From the NCBI GenBank assembly GCA_964614855.1, contig CAZTMX010000029.1:1-22059 (forward strand): DNA of 22,059 nucleotides, written 5' to 3'. Every line of letters starts with the position of its first letter. The stretch's first letter is position 1. The DNA is from CAWJHE01 sp964614855 (GTDB lineage Bacteria > Chloroflexota > Anaerolineae > Anaerolineales > UBA4823). Below the pieces are notes generated by a model that was not told where the DNA came from, did not search any database, and worked only from the letters and a program-made list of their open reading frames with translations. The translations under genes were made by a program, and so were the position numbers. Shown piece by piece: positions 21,473 to 22,059 of this stretch.

Positions 21473-21600
21473 CTGTGAAAGAGAGGCATATTCGAGAAAA
21501 ACACCGACAGGTTTTCTCTTATAAAGGAAGGGAATTGCAGAAGAGCCGGCAGAACCCCAAAAAAAATTCCACCGGAATTTCTGAAGATCCAGTTTCACAG
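21473..21600 (+). repeat. Nested inverted repeats in the leader of the molybdoenzyme gene
   Basis: CTGTGAAA (21473-21480) and TTTCACAG (21593-21600) are complementary and enclose two hairpins: GAGAAAA (21494-21500) with TTTTCTC (21512-21518), and AAATTCC (21564-21570) with GGAATTT (21574-21580). This 177-base gap (21450-21626) contains no gene. The arrangement suggests a folded 5' leader; no known riboswitch was recognised. Confidence 0.4.
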
Positions 21601-21626
21601 AAAAGAAAGATATGGAGGACCTACAT

Positions 21627-22059
21627 ATGAGTGAAAATAATTTCCTCACCAAAGCGATGACAGATACTGTCCTCACCCGGCGAAGTTTTCTAAAATGGAG
21701 CGCCGCGTTGGGTGGTACTGCAGCTTTGGCCGGAGGGTTGAGCTATGGTCTGAAGCAAGTAGAGGCCATCGCCGACCAGCAGGCGGGTGATGAAGGCAAA
21801 TGGGTTAGTGCGTCTTGCTGGCATAACTGCGGCGGCCGCTGCCCGAACTACGCCCTGGTGCGCGATGGGGTAGTTATCCGCCAAAAAATGGATGATACCC
21901 ACGAAGATAGCCCGCTTTTTCCGCAACAACGCGGCTGTGCGCGTGGACGCTCGCAGCGCCACCAGTGCTTTGGAGCCGATCGCCTGAAATACCCGATGAA
22001 GCGTAAGAACTGGGAGCCTGGCGGCGGAAATAAAGAACTGCGCGGCAAAGACGAGTGGG
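21627..22059 (+). CDS. dmsA: DMSO reductase-family molybdopterin oxidoreductase, N-terminal part
   Basis: The first 144 codons are present and the gene runs off the window. A Tat signal (TRRSFLKW, residues 17-24, followed by an Ala/Gly-rich helix) indicates export with the cofactor already inserted. The N-terminal [4Fe-4S] cluster motif is Cys64-x3-Cys68-x3-Cys72-x31-Cys104, the spacing of DmsA-like and related reductases with a nearby Fe-S cluster. ATG 21627 has GGAGG at 21614-21618. With the DmsC-like anchor upstream it is probably a DmsA-type catalytic subunit. The true substrate (DMSO, TMAO, selenate, polysulfide or other) cannot be told from this part. Confidence 0.85.
   Translation, partial: MSENNFLTKAMTDTVLTRRSFLKWSAALGGTAALAGGLSYGLKQVEAIADQQAGDEGKWVSASCWHNCGGRCPNYALVRDGVVIRQKMDDTHEDSPLFPQQRGCARGRSQRHQCFGADRLKYPMKRKNWEPGGGNKELRGKDEW

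Noticed and set aside
1..22059. CRISPR arrays, insertion sequences, integrases or attachment sites
   Set aside because: No regularly spaced direct repeats, transposase or integrase motifs were seen on either strand.

Overview
The window looks like a chromosomal segment of a Chloroflexota bacterium, most likely Anaerolineae-like. This is inferred from protein style, mixed ATG/GTG/TTG starts, moderate GC and a HerA/NurA locus; no database search was possible. It opens with the last codons of EF-Tu, followed by a classic translation/transcription cluster on the + strand: rpmG, tRNA-Trp, secE, nusG, rplK, rplA, rplJ, rplL (1-4076). This block is rich in RNA regulation. Near-identical L1-binding-site mimics precede both rplK and rplA. 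An L10 leader with its own extended -10 promoter and an attenuator precedes rplJ. A strong terminator follows rplL, and rpoB does not come next.

From 4116 the content is accessory or housekeeping. There is an OmpR-type two-component pair (4116-6194). A divergent pair follows: a four-helix membrane protein (-) and an exported lytic transglycosylase (+). Their promoters overlap face to face around one perfect Gram-positive-type LexA box (7247-7260), so both are predicted to be SOS genes. A NUDIX hydrolase and a ferritin follow on the - strand. Next is a compact minus-strand operon, nurA - stand-alone HAS-barrel protein - herA (12824 down to 9243). Its promoter carries a second, one-mismatch LexA-like box. 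Together these suggest a DNA-damage-responsive end-processing module and an SOS-linked envelope module about 5 kb apart.

The 12.9-17.1 kb stretch holds a GNAT acetyltransferase, a stand-alone Lrp-type RAM domain protein, a SWIM zinc-finger mini-protein, a Cys-rich YkgJ-like protein, a truncated sugar isomerase remnant and an ArsM-type arsenite methyltransferase fused to a decayed second methyltransferase domain. The RAM and SWIM genes diverge from a mirror-symmetric promoter pair built on a 12-bp inverted repeat. A 13-codon ORF and an intrinsic terminator lie between that promoter and the SWIM gene, which looks like attenuation.

The last 5 kb (17139 to the end) is a respiratory locus: a NarL/DegS-type sensor kinase, a DmsC-like membrane anchor, a NarL-type response regulator, a c-type cytochrome lipoprotein and the start of a Tat-exported DMSO-reductase-family molybdoenzyme that runs off the window. 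The kinase and regulator probably control the reductase.
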